DNA of 64,000 nt from Zwartia vadi (lineage in GTDB: Bacteria > Pseudomonadota > Gammaproteobacteria > Burkholderiales > Burkholderiaceae_B): the NCBI RefSeq assembly GCF_030410375.1, contig NZ_JAUHHE010000002.1:1-64000 (forward strand), given 5' to 3'. The notes under the pieces are model-generated. The model was not told the DNA's origin, did not search any database, and saw nothing but the letters and a program-made list of their open reading frames with translations. The position numbers were made by a program, and so were the translations under genes. Of this stretch, positions 34,780 through 43,761 are shown piece after piece; the first letter of the stretch is position 1; every line of letters begins with the position of its first letter.

Positions 34780-36351
34780 CTAGCCTGCAGCGCTCAGCAT
34801 CACTAAATAAAAAATCCCAGCGGCCATCAAAGCAGATGCAGGCACCGTAATAATCCATGCTGCGAATATCTTATAAACGGCGGAGCGTTTGACCAGCTCT
34901 TCGCGGTAGACGCGCTTCATTTTTTTGCGCTCTTTCTTTGAAAGCAAAACCTCGGCCTCATTGATTTTGAGTTGTTTGAGCATAAGCTTTTTGGCTGCAA
35001 TGTCGGCCTGAGTAAATTTAACTAGGTATTGTTCAACAAGCTCCTTATCCTCGCCTGAGTGATGAAGACGAATGTGCTCAACCATTCTTGAGTACTGTTT
35101 TTTGAGACGCTCACGTAAAAAACCAACTCCAAAAATACCGCCGATCGCGATATGCGTCGAGCTGACTGGCAAACCAAGTTGAGAGGCGACAATAACAGTC
35201 AAGGATGCTGACATGGCGATACAAAAAGCCCGCATTTGATCGAGCTCGGTAATTTCTCCTCCTACTGTTCGTATCAGTTTTGGTCCATAGAGTGTCAGGC
35301 CTAACGAAATACCCAGAGCGCCCAAGACCATCACCCAGATTGGGATCTCAGCTTTGCTCGAGACATTGCCTTGCATCACTGTGTCCACAATCGCAGCCAG
35401 CGGGCCCACTGCATTGGCTACATCATTCGCGCCATGCGCAAAACTCAGTAACGCAGCTGAAAAAATGAGCGGAACTGTAAAGAGAGAGTTAATGCCAGCC
35501 TTATTGGGTTCAATGGTTTTTGCGCGATGGTTGACGAGAGGGCGAACGACCAACCAGGTTAGAGTACCAATCACGATTCCAATCACGCATGCAAGCCAAA
35601 AATCAACTTTCCAAATTTTGTTGAAGCCTTTCAAAATCAGATAAGTTGTAAAGGCAAAAGACATAATTCCGATTAAAAGCGGAACGGTTTTTTTAGCTGC
35701 CGAGATCATGTCCGGCTGATAGGTGATGGAGCGCTTGATCCAATAGAGAAAACCAGCAGCGACAAGTCCACCTAATACGGGCGATACGACCCAACTCAAT
35801 ACGATGCCAGTCATGACGGGCCAATTCACAACATCCAAGCCCCCCGCAGCCAGGCCAGCCCCCAGCACCGCTCCCACGATTGAATGCGTAGTTGATACTG
35901 GCGCTCCAACCATTGTTGCAAAGTTCAGCCAAAGTGCGCCTGCCAGTAGGGCAGAGGTCATGACCCATATAAAGCGGTTGCCATCTGAGATCAATTTTTG
36001 ATCAATAATGCCACCGCGAATTGTCGAGACTACATCGCCTCCGGCAATTAAGGCTCCCATCATTTCAAAAATAGCTGCGATGATGATGGCCCAAGTCATT
36101 GTGAGCGATTTTGAGCCAACAGCTGGCGCCACATTATTCGCTACATCATTTGCGCCAATGTTCATGGCCATGTATCCCGCGATCATGGCAGCGATGATCA
36201 TGATGGATCCCTGGTTGCCGGAGACTTCAAGCTTGAGCGTCGTGTAGAGCATGATCGCCAAGACAAACAAAAGTCCCATTCCGAGCTTGAAGATTTCTTT
36301 TTGAGCGCGGCTGCTCGCTTTTTGCAGCTCTGCGATATTTTTTAACTCCAT
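34780..36351 (-). CDS. pit: Inorganic phosphate transporter, PiT family
   Basis: Low-affinity phosphate permease of 523 residues with about ten helices. The two PiT signature repeats are clear: MNIGANDVANNVAPAVGSKS near residue 65 and SFAHGANDVANAVGPLAAI near residue 315. A charged cytoplasmic stretch of about 100 residues (Lys/Glu-rich, around 410-490) precedes a final helix near the C-terminus. It transports metal-phosphate with protons or sodium. The LprI-like gene follows directly. Confidence 0.92.
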   Translation of the reverse strand: MELKNIAELQKASSRAQKEIFKLGMGLLFVLAIMLYTTLKLEVSGNQGSIMIIAAMIAGYMAMNIGANDVANNVAPAVGSKSLTMTWAIIIAAIFEMMGALIAGGDVVSTIRGGIIDQKLISDGNRFIWVMTSALLAGALWLNFATMVGAPVSTTHSIVGAVLGAGLAAGGLDVVNWPVMTGIVLSWVVSPVLGGLVAAGFLYWIKRSITYQPDMISAAKKTVPLLIGIMSFAFTTYLILKGFNKIWKVDFWLACVIGIVIGTLTWLVVRPLVNHRAKTIEPNKAGINSLFTVPLIFSAALLSFAHGANDVANAVGPLAAIVDTVMQGNVSSKAEIPIWVMVLGALGISLGLTLYGPKLIRTVGGEITELDQMRAFCIAMSASLTVIVASQLGLPVSSTHIAIGGIFGVGFLRERLKKQYSRMVEHIRLHHSGEDKELVEQYLVKFTQADIAAKKLMLKQLKINEAEVLLSKKERKKMKRVYREELVKRSAVYKIFAAWIITVPASALMAAGIFYLVMLSAAG

Positions 36352-36517
36352 GCTCTGTCCTGTCAGTCGTTGATGCGTGCGATTGAATAGCTAGGAATTA
36401 TACGATTGTCTATAGGTCATTGATTTAATTGAATAAACTCTAATCAAGCCTAGGCAAGGGCAGAAGAAGCCATGGGGATTTCCACTTATACTGAGCGCCT
36501 CTGAGGGTTATTTGATT

Positions 36518-38440
36518 ATGTCTATTGCCAGCTTGGCGACTTTGCGTGTGTTATCCGTCATCCCTCCGATGACGCAGCTGAACACGCCTTATCCCTCTAC
36601 TGCTTACTTAACTGGTTTTTTGCGTGCGCGACAAATTGATGCTGTGCAAGAGGATCTCGCTCTCAAGCTTGTGTTGCGTTTATTGAGTGCAGAGGGCCTA
36701 GAGCAGGTTGCAAGTTTGGTAGATCGTATCGCGCCACGAAAACGCAGTCTTGTTCTGCAGTCTTTTGCAGAGCAGCGTGCTCAATATCTCAACACCATTC
36801 AAGCGGTCATCGCATTTTTGCAAGGTAGGGATTCGACTCTGGCACACCGCATTGTGAGCCGGCAATATTTGCCAGAGGGACCGCGTTTTGCGTCCCTGGA
36901 CGCCTATGTTGATGATGAAACTGGAGATCCCTTAGGCTGGGCGTTTGGTGCGTTGGGTATGCAGGATCGCGCCAAACATCTTGCCACTTTGTATCTCAAT
37001 GACTTGGCCGATGTTTTACGCGAGGCGGCCGATCAACGGTTTGAGTTTGTTCGCTACGGCGAGTCGCTCGCAGCGAGCCAAGCAACGTTTGAACCATTAG
37101 CGCTGGCCTTGGCTGCGCCTCAAACGCTTGTCGATGAGTATCTCGAGCAATTGACGCTCGAGTCTATTGCCCGTCATCGCCCGACTGTCGTGTTGCTCTC
37201 CGTTCCTTTTCCCGGAACGGTTTACGCTGCCTTCAGGATTGCACAGACTATTAAATCCCATTACCCGGATATCAAAATAGTCTTGGGTGGAGGGTTCGTC
37301 AATACAGAGCTCCGCGAGCTCAGTGAGCCGAAAGTTTTTGATTTCGTTGACTATGTGACCCTAGATGCGGGTGAGCGTCCCTTGCTTGCTTTGCTTGATC
37401 ATTTAACCGGAAAGCGCTCACGACAAAGGCTGGTTAGAACATTTTTACGGGATCCTGAGTCCGGACAGGTACGCTACGTCAATATGGTCGAGCCCGAGGT
37501 GCCTTTTGAGGAGGTTGGTACGCCAACTTGGGATGGATTGCCGCTCGCTGATTATTTGTCATTATTAGACATGCTCAATCCCATGCACCGGCTATGGAGC
37601 GACGGGCGGTGGAATAAACTGACTGTTGCTCATGGCTGCTATTGGAAGAAATGTAGCTTTTGTGATGTCAGTTTGGATTACATCGGACGTTACGAAACTG
37701 CATCCGCACAAGTACTAGCCGATCGTATTGAATCGATTGTCCGAGAAACGGGACAGACTGGGTTTCATTTCGTGGACGAGGCCGCACCGCCAAAGGCTCT
37801 TAAATCGCTTGCCCTGGAATTGATCAAGCGTAATCTCAATATTTCTTGGTGGGGCAATATTCGGTTTGAAAAAACCTTCACTCCCGAACTCTGTCAGTTA
37901 CTCGCTCAAAGTGGATGTATCGCCGTCTCAGGCGGACTCGAAGTCGCGTCTGATCGATTGTTGAACCTCATGAAAAAAGGGGTCTCTGTCGATCAGGTTG
38001 CGCGTGTGACCCGTGCCTTTAGTGATGCGGGTGTGTTGGTTCATGCCTATCTAATGTACGGTTTTCCGACTCAAACGGTGCGCGACACGGTCGACGCACT
38101 TGAGTATGTTCGACAGTTGTTTGCAAACGGGTGTATGCAGAGTGGTTTTTTTCACCGCTTTACTTGCACCGTACACTCTCCTGTCGGACTCAACCCCGAA
38201 GAATATGGCGTCACACTCACCCCGTTATCTCCGGTAAGTTTCGCAAAGAATGACGTTGGTTTCATCGATCCGACCAATGTCGATCATGCAGCGTTGGGAG
38301 TCGGATTGCGCAAAGCTATTTATAACTACATGCACGGTATCGGGTTAGATGAGGACGTCCGAAGTTGGTTTTCTTTTAAGGTACCTCGCACGACTGTCGC
38401 AAGTGATTATATTGAGCGTGCGCTTGAGCGCGCATCATGA
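36518..38440 (+). CDS. B12-binding-type radical SAM protein of unknown function
   Basis: About 640 residues from the ATG at 36518, preceded by GAGGG; the frame begins two codons earlier at a TTG. The middle section (about 200-330) looks like the B12-binding Rossmann fold (VVLLSVPFPGTVYAAFRIAQTI, KIVLGGGFVNTEL), without the DXHXXG motif of base-off B12 enzymes. The radical SAM core begins around residue 370 with CYWKKCSFC (C374, C379, C382), a CX4CX2C spacing instead of CX3CX2C. FHFVDEAAPP and GCIAVSGGLEVASDRLL follow. It stands alone between pit and the aldolase gene, so context gives no substrate. Confidence 0.85.
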   Translation: MSIASLATLRVLSVIPPMTQLNTPYPSTAYLTGFLRARQIDAVQEDLALKLVLRLLSAEGLEQVASLVDRIAPRKRSLVLQSFAEQRAQYLNTIQAVIAFLQGRDSTLAHRIVSRQYLPEGPRFASLDAYVDDETGDPLGWAFGALGMQDRAKHLATLYLNDLADVLREAADQRFEFVRYGESLAASQATFEPLALALAAPQTLVDEYLEQLTLESIARHRPTVVLLSVPFPGTVYAAFRIAQTIKSHYPDIKIVLGGGFVNTELRELSEPKVFDFVDYVTLDAGERPLLALLDHLTGKRSRQRLVRTFLRDPESGQVRYVNMVEPEVPFEEVGTPTWDGLPLADYLSLLDMLNPMHRLWSDGRWNKLTVAHGCYWKKCSFCDVSLDYIGRYETASAQVLADRIESIVRETGQTGFHFVDEAAPPKALKSLALELIKRNLNISWWGNIRFEKTFTPELCQLLAQSGCIAVSGGLEVASDRLLNLMKKGVSVDQVARVTRAFSDAGVLVHAYLMYGFPTQTVRDTVDALEYVRQLFANGCMQSGFFHRFTCTVHSPVGLNPEEYGVTLTPLSPVSFAKNDVGFIDPTNVDHAALGVGLRKAIYNYMHGIGLDEDVRSWFSFKVPRTTVASDYIERALERAS

Positions 38441-38517
38441 CCGTTTCGAGCTTCAACATTTAGTCAATAACCTCATAAACCATCATCGCTAACTAAACAT
38501 CAATATGGAGAAACCTC

Positions 38518-39249
38518 ATGACAACAAACATGCATGAAGAGGATTTCGATTCGCCTTCGATACGTGCATTACGCAAGGACTTGGCCCTGGCGTTACGGGC
38601 CGCTGCTCACCATGGTTTGTCTGAGGGCGTATGCAATCACTTCAGCGTGGAGATTCCAGATGATAGTGGTCGTTTTCTACTCAATCCTAGAGGCCTGTTG
38701 TGGAGCGAAATTCAGGCGGAGGACATCGTGATGATCGATGAACATGGCGAGATTCTGGCGGGCAAACATCCTGTCGAACCCACGGCAATGTATATACATG
38801 CCGCGGTACACAGAATCGCTAAAAAAACGTGCGTCTTGCATACACATATGCCTTATGCCACGGCGCTGACATTGACGCGTCAGCGCGCGCTCGACACGAC
38901 TCTCTCACAAAACGCGATGCGCTTTCATGGTCGTGTTGCAGTTGATGCGCACTACAACGGTCTGGCACTTGATGTGGGTGAGGGCGAACGCATTGCTCAT
39001 GCCATGCAAGGTGCGGACGTCGTCTTCTTGGGTAATCATGGTGTCGTGGTGTGCGGTGAACGCATCGATTATGCCTACGATGATCTTTATTTTCTTGAGC
39101 GCGCTTGCATGATGCAGGTGCTTGCCATGTCCTCGGGTATCACTCTAGAACCTGTCGACGCTGCACTTGCTCAGCGCGTAGGCGAGCAAACACTGGGTGA
39201 AAGACTTCAGTCAGAATTATTTTTCAAAGCATTGGGACGTACTTTATAA
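38518..39249 (+). CDS. Class II aldolase/adducin family protein
   Basis: 243 residues of the zinc-dependent AraD/FucA fold. HFSVEIPD and FLLNPRGLLWSEI are in the N-terminal half. The metal-binding HTHMPYATAL (His-X-His) is near residue 107 and LGNHGVVVCGE supplies a third His near 170. Relatives include fuculose-phosphate aldolase and decarboxylases, but the family also has members of unknown activity. An AGAAACC stretch precedes the ATG. The TRAP transporter genes begin 211 bp downstream on the same strand and may bring in its substrate. Confidence 0.82.
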   Translation: MTTNMHEEDFDSPSIRALRKDLALALRAAAHHGLSEGVCNHFSVEIPDDSGRFLLNPRGLLWSEIQAEDIVMIDEHGEILAGKHPVEPTAMYIHAAVHRIAKKTCVLHTHMPYATALTLTRQRALDTTLSQNAMRFHGRVAVDAHYNGLALDVGEGERIAHAMQGADVVFLGNHGVVVCGERIDYAYDDLYFLERACMMQVLAMSSGITLEPVDAALAQRVGEQTLGERLQSELFFKALGRTL

Positions 39250-39413
39250 GTTATGTAATTGTTAACGAAGTGCATTTTGAATATCGAACATGTAAATTGT
39301 TAAGACATGTTTGATTTGTAACTTAGTACTTTCCCGATGTTTCCTCATGTTTACTTTGGAAATAGGGTAAACATTATTTACATAACAAGTGTATTTAGTT
39401 ACAGTCTGCCCGC
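39250..39413 (+). promoter_or_regulatory. AT-rich region upstream of the TRAP operon
   Basis: No gene is visible. The stretch contains an inverted repeat AACATGT...ACATGTT with an 11-nt spacer (around 39288-39312) and short TTATGTAA/TTACATAA inverted elements at its two ends. It very probably holds the promoter of dctP, but no clear -35/-10 pair could be assigned. Confidence 0.35.
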
Positions 39414-39438
39414 GTCTAGTTCAGTGACTGAACTAGAC
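39414..39438 (+). promoter_or_regulatory. Perfect 25-bp palindrome in the dctP leader
   Basis: Arms GTCTAGTTCAG and CTGAACTAGAC (11 bp, no mismatch) flank a TGA centre, ending 22 bp before the dctP ATG. The arm is followed by TTCATTTTTTC and then the ribosome site. As RNA it is a very stable hairpin with a T-rich tail (attenuator-like). As DNA it would suit a dimeric repressor of the GntR or similar type. Which one applies cannot be decided from sequence. Confidence 0.7.
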
Positions 39439-39460
39439 TTCATTTTTTCAAGGAAACCAC

Positions 39461-40492
39461 ATGTCTTCATTATCCGTAAAACTGATGACTGCGTCGTTCG
39501 CAGTGTTAGCTTCGGCGTTGGTTGCAACACCCGCCGCAGCTCAGGAAAAACTCCGCATTGCACTTGATACGAACCCTGTACATGTCCGTAATAAAGGTGT
39601 GGAAGTTTTTGTTGAAGAATTGAAAAAGCGCACAGGTAACCGCTTTACGATCGAGGTCTACCCAAGTGGACAGCTGTTCCGTGACCGTGACGTGCCACGC
39701 GCACTCCGTCAGGACGCCTTAGAAATGGCCGTGCCCGGTACATGGCAGCTTGATAGCGCCGAGCCGAATGCCGCACTCCAGAGTCTGCCCATGTTCTATG
39801 GTGTTGACGAGGCGACTGTCCATAAAGTCATGGACGGTAAGCTTGGTCAATATCTGAACAAAAAGTTCGAAGAGCGCATGCGCGTCAAGATTTTGGGTAA
39901 GTGGATGGATCTGGGTTTTCAAAACACTTACACCATCAACAAAGAAATCAAAACCTATGCTGATATGAAAGGCATGAAGATTCGCTATCCTGGCGGTACA
40001 GCGAATGCGCAGCGCATCACCTCTCTAGGAGGCACGCCCTTGTTGGTGCCATGGCCGGATGTTCCTTTGGCAATGAGCCAGGGTGTGATGGATGGTTTGT
40101 TGACAACGTACGAGAGCAGCTTTTCGTCCAAGCTGATGGATTCGGGCTTGAAGTACGCTTTTGAAGACAAAAACCAGTTCAATCAATACGTGCCAATGAT
40201 GCGCGCGAACTTCTTTAACAAGCAACCCAAAGAAGTCCAGCAAGCGATTCTTGAAGCATGGGATATCGCTGCGACACAAGAGCGTAAAGATGCTGCTGCC
40301 GCTCAGCTCAAAGCCAAAGACGTATTGGTTAAGGCAGGCTTGAAGGTTGTGATTCCCTCTGATGCCGAGGTCTTGCAAGCTCGCCGTACCTTGATGAAGA
40401 TACAACCCGAACTCGTCAAGAGCATCAAGATGGATCAGGATGTGGTGGACGAAGCATTGAAAAATCTTAAAGAAGCAGGCGTGGCGTACTAA
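39461..40492 (+). CDS. dctP: TRAP transporter substrate-binding protein DctP
   Basis: Periplasmic receptor of 343 residues with a signal peptide (residues 1-27, ending ATPAAA before QEKLRIAL). The DctP fold is recognisable by VEVFVEELKKRTGNRFTIEVYPSGQLF, the ligand-arginine region MKGMKIRYPGGTANAQRI near residue 170, and the following TPLLVPWPDVPLAMSQGVMDG. An AAGGAAACCAC ribosome site precedes the ATG. It binds an organic acid and delivers it to DctQM; the substrate is unknown. Confidence 0.92.
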   Translation: MSSLSVKLMTASFAVLASALVATPAAAQEKLRIALDTNPVHVRNKGVEVFVEELKKRTGNRFTIEVYPSGQLFRDRDVPRALRQDALEMAVPGTWQLDSAEPNAALQSLPMFYGVDEATVHKVMDGKLGQYLNKKFEERMRVKILGKWMDLGFQNTYTINKEIKTYADMKGMKIRYPGGTANAQRITSLGGTPLLVPWPDVPLAMSQGVMDGLLTTYESSFSSKLMDSGLKYAFEDKNQFNQYVPMMRANFFNKQPKEVQQAILEAWDIAATQERKDAAAAQLKAKDVLVKAGLKVVIPSDAEVLQARRTLMKIQPELVKSIKMDQDVVDEALKNLKEAGVAY

Positions 40493-40494
40493 AA

Positions 40495-41079
40495 ATGCAA
40501 GCAAAAGACACTGTTCAGGCAGCTGAGCCGACAGGCAACCGACTCTACGAGACGTTGCGTCAAAAAGCTCAGGCTGACCTTGAGGCGGAAGCCCATGATG
40601 TACCCAAATCCCACCCACTCGAAGCATTGGTGGTGGGGGGCTTAGCCACTCTTGCGCTGGTGATGTGTTCCTACAACGTTATCGTGAGATTGGTTGCGCC
40701 CTCGTTGACACTGGACTTTGTTGAAGAAGTGCAGGTGTATATGGTGATCTGGGCGGTATTTTTATCGCTCGGCACCGTTACCCTGATGGATCGTCACGTG
40801 AAGTCTGATTTTTTTATCAATATGTTTCCACCCAAACTCAAACATAGCGTTGAAGTGCTCGCCGATGTCTTGGGTTTGATTTTTTGTGTATTTGCTGTCT
40901 ATTACGGTGCAGTCGTTGCCCATCAGGCCTGGGATTTCGGCGATGTCTCCACAACCATGCTTCGGATGCCCTTGTGGATTTATTTCGCAGCGCTACCTGC
41001 AGGTGCTTTTGTAATGGGTTTGGCGTATATCGTTCGCCTCTATCGTAAATGGTTCAAGCGGGAGCCGCAGCATGCTTAG
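40495..41079 (+). CDS. dctQ: TRAP transporter small permease DctQ
   Basis: 194 residues, with a hydrophilic N-terminal tail of about 40 residues followed by four transmembrane helices (around LVVGGLATLALVMCSYNVIV, YMVIWAVFLSLGTVTLM, LADVLGLIFCVFAVYYGAVV, LWIYFAALPAGAFVMGLAYIV). This is the standard DctQ layout with a slightly long N-terminus. It starts 2 bp after dctP and overlaps dctM by 8 bp. Confidence 0.9.
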   Translation: MQAKDTVQAAEPTGNRLYETLRQKAQADLEAEAHDVPKSHPLEALVVGGLATLALVMCSYNVIVRLVAPSLTLDFVEEVQVYMVIWAVFLSLGTVTLMDRHVKSDFFINMFPPKLKHSVEVLADVLGLIFCVFAVYYGAVVAHQAWDFGDVSTTMLRMPLWIYFAALPAGAFVMGLAYIVRLYRKWFKREPQHA

Positions 41080-42349
41080 TTTTTTCTCTCCCGTATTTAT
41101 TATTCTATTGATTCTTGGAGTACCCATTTATCTGACAATGGGTTTGACTTCGGGACTGGTTTTTGCAACCGAAGGTAGTTTAGTTCCGCTCGCTCAAAAA
41201 ATTATTGACGAACTGAACTCGCCAACGCTTCTTGCGGTGCCTTATTTCGTGGTTGCTGCAATTTTCATGGAGCGGGGCGGTGTTGCCAAGGCTTTGATAA
41301 ATGCTGCAACAGCCTGGATTGGTCGTGTCCATGGTGGACTAGGCCTTGTTTCGGTTTTAACCTGCGCGATTTTTGCGGCAATGTGCGGCTCTTCTGTTGC
41401 GACAGCGATTGCAATGGGCACCATCATGATCCCGGCCATGCTTCGCAACGGCTACTCGCCCGCTTTTGCTGGCGGTATTTTGGTATCGGCCGGTACGCTA
41501 GGTATCTTGATCCCGCCCTCACTGGCGTTCGTGGTCTACGGGGTTCTTGCTGATGCCTCCATTCCTCGCTTGTTCCTGGGTGGAGTTGTTCCCGGTCTGA
41601 TCAGCGCAGCAATGATGGGCGTATATGTTTATTTTTTCAGCAAGAAAAACGGCTACGTTGATCGCGTGCCAATGCCTCGCGAAGAAAAAATAAAGAAAAC
41701 ACTTAACGCTGTCCCAGCCTTACTGGTGCCTGTTGTCGTGCTTGGAGGCTTGTATGGTGGATTTGTTACGCTGACAGAGACCGCAGCACTATCCGCTGTT
41801 GTTGCGATCGTGTTGGCTTTGTTTGTGTACCGTGAGGTCAAGCCTAGTGATTTTCTTCAAGTCATGACGCATGCTGTGCGAAGCGCCGCTGCCATCATGA
41901 TCATCATTGCCATGGCACTTGCCTTTGGCCATCTGATCACAGAAACGGGTGTTGCACAAAAGACTCTTGAGTTTGTAAAAGGTCTGGATATCAAACCCTG
42001 GCAGTTTTTATTGGCCGTCAACATTCTCTTGATCTTCCTGGGTATGTTCTTGGAAGTCTTCTCGATCTTGTTGATCATGGTGCCGATCATTCTTCCTCTG
42101 CTTGAGCCCCTTGGTATCGATCCAATCCATTTTGGTGTGATGCTCGTCATCAATATGGAATTGGCATTAATGTCACCACCTGTTGGTTTGAACCTGTTCG
42201 TCATTAGTAATATTTCCAAGATTCCTTTGGCACAGGTGTTGCGCGGCACGATGCCGTTCTTCTTCCTGATGGTTGGATTGTTAATCGTGGTGACTTACAT
42301 TCCAATCATTTCAACATGGCTACCTAATTTGTTAATGGGTCCCGGTTAA
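41072..42349 (+). CDS. dctM: TRAP transporter large permease DctM
   Basis: 425 residues and about twelve helices. Typical DctM segments are AAMCGSSVATAIAMGTIMIPAM, LVSAGTLGILIPPSLAFVVYGVLA near residue 145 and INMELALMSPPVGLNLFVIS near residue 350. It forms the sodium-driven transport channel with DctQ. The start overlaps the end of dctQ, and a terminator follows 63 bp after the stop. Confidence 0.94.
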   Translation: MLSFFSPVFIILLILGVPIYLTMGLTSGLVFATEGSLVPLAQKIIDELNSPTLLAVPYFVVAAIFMERGGVAKALINAATAWIGRVHGGLGLVSVLTCAIFAAMCGSSVATAIAMGTIMIPAMLRNGYSPAFAGGILVSAGTLGILIPPSLAFVVYGVLADASIPRLFLGGVVPGLISAAMMGVYVYFFSKKNGYVDRVPMPREEKIKKTLNAVPALLVPVVVLGGLYGGFVTLTETAALSAVVAIVLALFVYREVKPSDFLQVMTHAVRSAAAIMIIIAMALAFGHLITETGVAQKTLEFVKGLDIKPWQFLLAVNILLIFLGMFLEVFSILLIMVPIILPLLEPLGIDPIHFGVMLVINMELALMSPPVGLNLFVISNISKIPLAQVLRGTMPFFFLMVGLLIVVTYIPIISTWLPNLLMGPG

Positions 42350-42412
42350 GATGACTGTTGCCGCATCAGCTAGTTTGACTGGCTGGTGTGACGCATCAAT
42401 CCAGAGAGAGGC

Positions 42413-42448
42413 AAAGCCCCCTGGCCGGATACGGTTTGGGGGTTTTTT
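42413..42448 (+). terminator. Rho-independent terminator after the TRAP operon
   Basis: CCCCC (42417-42421) pairs with GGGGG (42438-42442). The stem is extended by A-T and G-T pairs on the outside, and six T residues (42443-42448) follow directly. Confidence 0.85.
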
Positions 42449-42493
42449 ATCACCTCGTCACTCAAGTAAATCAACACATTTCTGCGGAGACTG

Positions 42494-43711
42494 ATGATGT
42501 TGGAACACGAGCTTGATTTTGGATTAACCGAGGAGATCACCTACTTGCGCGAAGCGGTTCGAGACTTCGCTTCGCGGGAAATCGCACCGCGGGCTGCTCA
42601 AATTGACCGAGATGATCAGTTTCCAATGGATTTGTGGCGCAAAATGGGTGAGATGGGCTTGCTTGGTGTGACCGCAAGTCCTGAATACGGAGGGGCGGGG
42701 TTGGGTTATCTCGCCCATATGGTCGTCATGGAGGAGATCTCTCGCGCCTCTGCATCAGTCGGATTGTCCTACGGTGCGCACAGCAATCTTTGTGTCAATC
42801 AGATCATGCGAAACGGCACCCCTGTACAGCGTGCTCGCTTGCTACCCCCATTGATCTCGGGTGAGCATGTCGGCGCTCTTGCGATGAGTGAGCCGGAGGC
42901 TGGCTCTGATGTGGTCAGCATGCGGCTACGTGCCACAGCAGAGGGGGCAGGGTACCGATTGAATGGCACCAAAATGTGGATTACGAATGGTCCGGATGCT
43001 CAGACCCTTGTCGTCTATGCCAAGACAGATCCGGACAAAAAAGCACGTGGTATTACTGCTTTCTTGATTGATCGAGATATGCCGGGATTCTCCGTGGCTC
43101 AGCGCTTGGACAAGCTCGGTATGCGTGGTTCGCACACAGGGGAGCTTGTCTTTAATGATGTTTTTGTTCCCGCTGAAAATATACTCGGCCAACTTGATGG
43201 TGGCGTGCAGGTATTGATGAGTGGGCTTGATTATGAGCGCGCGGTGCTCGCTGCCGGACCGCTTGGGATTATGGGTGCGTGTCTAGACGTTGTGATGCCA
43301 TATGTGCATGAGCGTCGTCAATTTGGTCAATCGATTGGCGAGTTTCAGCTCATTCAAGGCAAAATTGCCGATATGTATACAACCTACTCGGCGTGTAAAG
43401 CGTATTGCTACGCTGTCGGTCGCACACTGGATATGAGGAGCGGTGATGGGCTGGATCCGAGCGCGCTGCGCACACAGTCAGGCTCACAGCGCGGCATGCG
43501 AAAGGACGCAGCAGGGGTGATTTTATATTGTGCTGAAAAAGCGACGTGGATGGCGGGAGAGGCGATCCAGATTCTGGGTGGTAACGGCTATATCAACGAC
43601 TATCCAACAGGCCGCCTCTGGCGCGATGCCAAACTCTATGAAATTGGGGCAGGAACCAGTGAAATCAGACGAATGCTGATCGGACGTGAGATTTTCAACG
43701 AGACAATGTAG
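42494..43711 (+). CDS. Isovaleryl-CoA dehydrogenase-like acyl-CoA dehydrogenase
   Basis: FAD enzyme of 405 residues that introduces a double bond in acyl-CoA. Landmarks are [42 protein letters not shown], and [34 protein letters not shown] C-terminus. The putative catalytic base is Glu248 in [16 protein letters not shown], the position that marks isovaleryl-CoA dehydrogenases (leucine breakdown). A stretch of roughly 16 extra residues (about 315-333, Ser/Arg/Gly-rich) interrupts the C-terminal helical domain. No other leucine-degradation genes (liuBCDE) are in the window. Confidence 0.85.
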   Translation: MMLEHELDFGLTEEITYLREAVRDFASREIAPRAAQIDRDDQFPMDLWRKMGEMGLLGVTASPEYGGAGLGYLAHMVVMEEISRASASVGLSYGAHSNLCVNQIMRNGTPVQRARLLPPLISGEHVGALAMSEPEAGSDVVSMRLRATAEGAGYRLNGTKMWITNGPDAQTLVVYAKTDPDKKARGITAFLIDRDMPGFSVAQRLDKLGMRGSHTGELVFNDVFVPAENILGQLDGGVQVLMSGLDYERAVLAAGPLGIMGACLDVVMPYVHERRQFGQSIGEFQLIQGKIADMYTTYSACKAYCYAVGRTLDMRSGDGLDPSALRTQSGSQRGMRKDAAGVILYCAEKATWMAGEAIQILGGNGYINDYPTGRLWRDAKLYEIGAGTSEIRRMLIGREIFNETM

Positions 43712-43761
43712 GACCTTTGTTCGTTGGGCACAGTCCGACAGCACCTAAACTTTACGAACAA

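Noticed and set aside
40025..40627. 200-codon minus-strand frame
   Set aside because: It is antisense to dctP and dctQ, both clear TRAP proteins.
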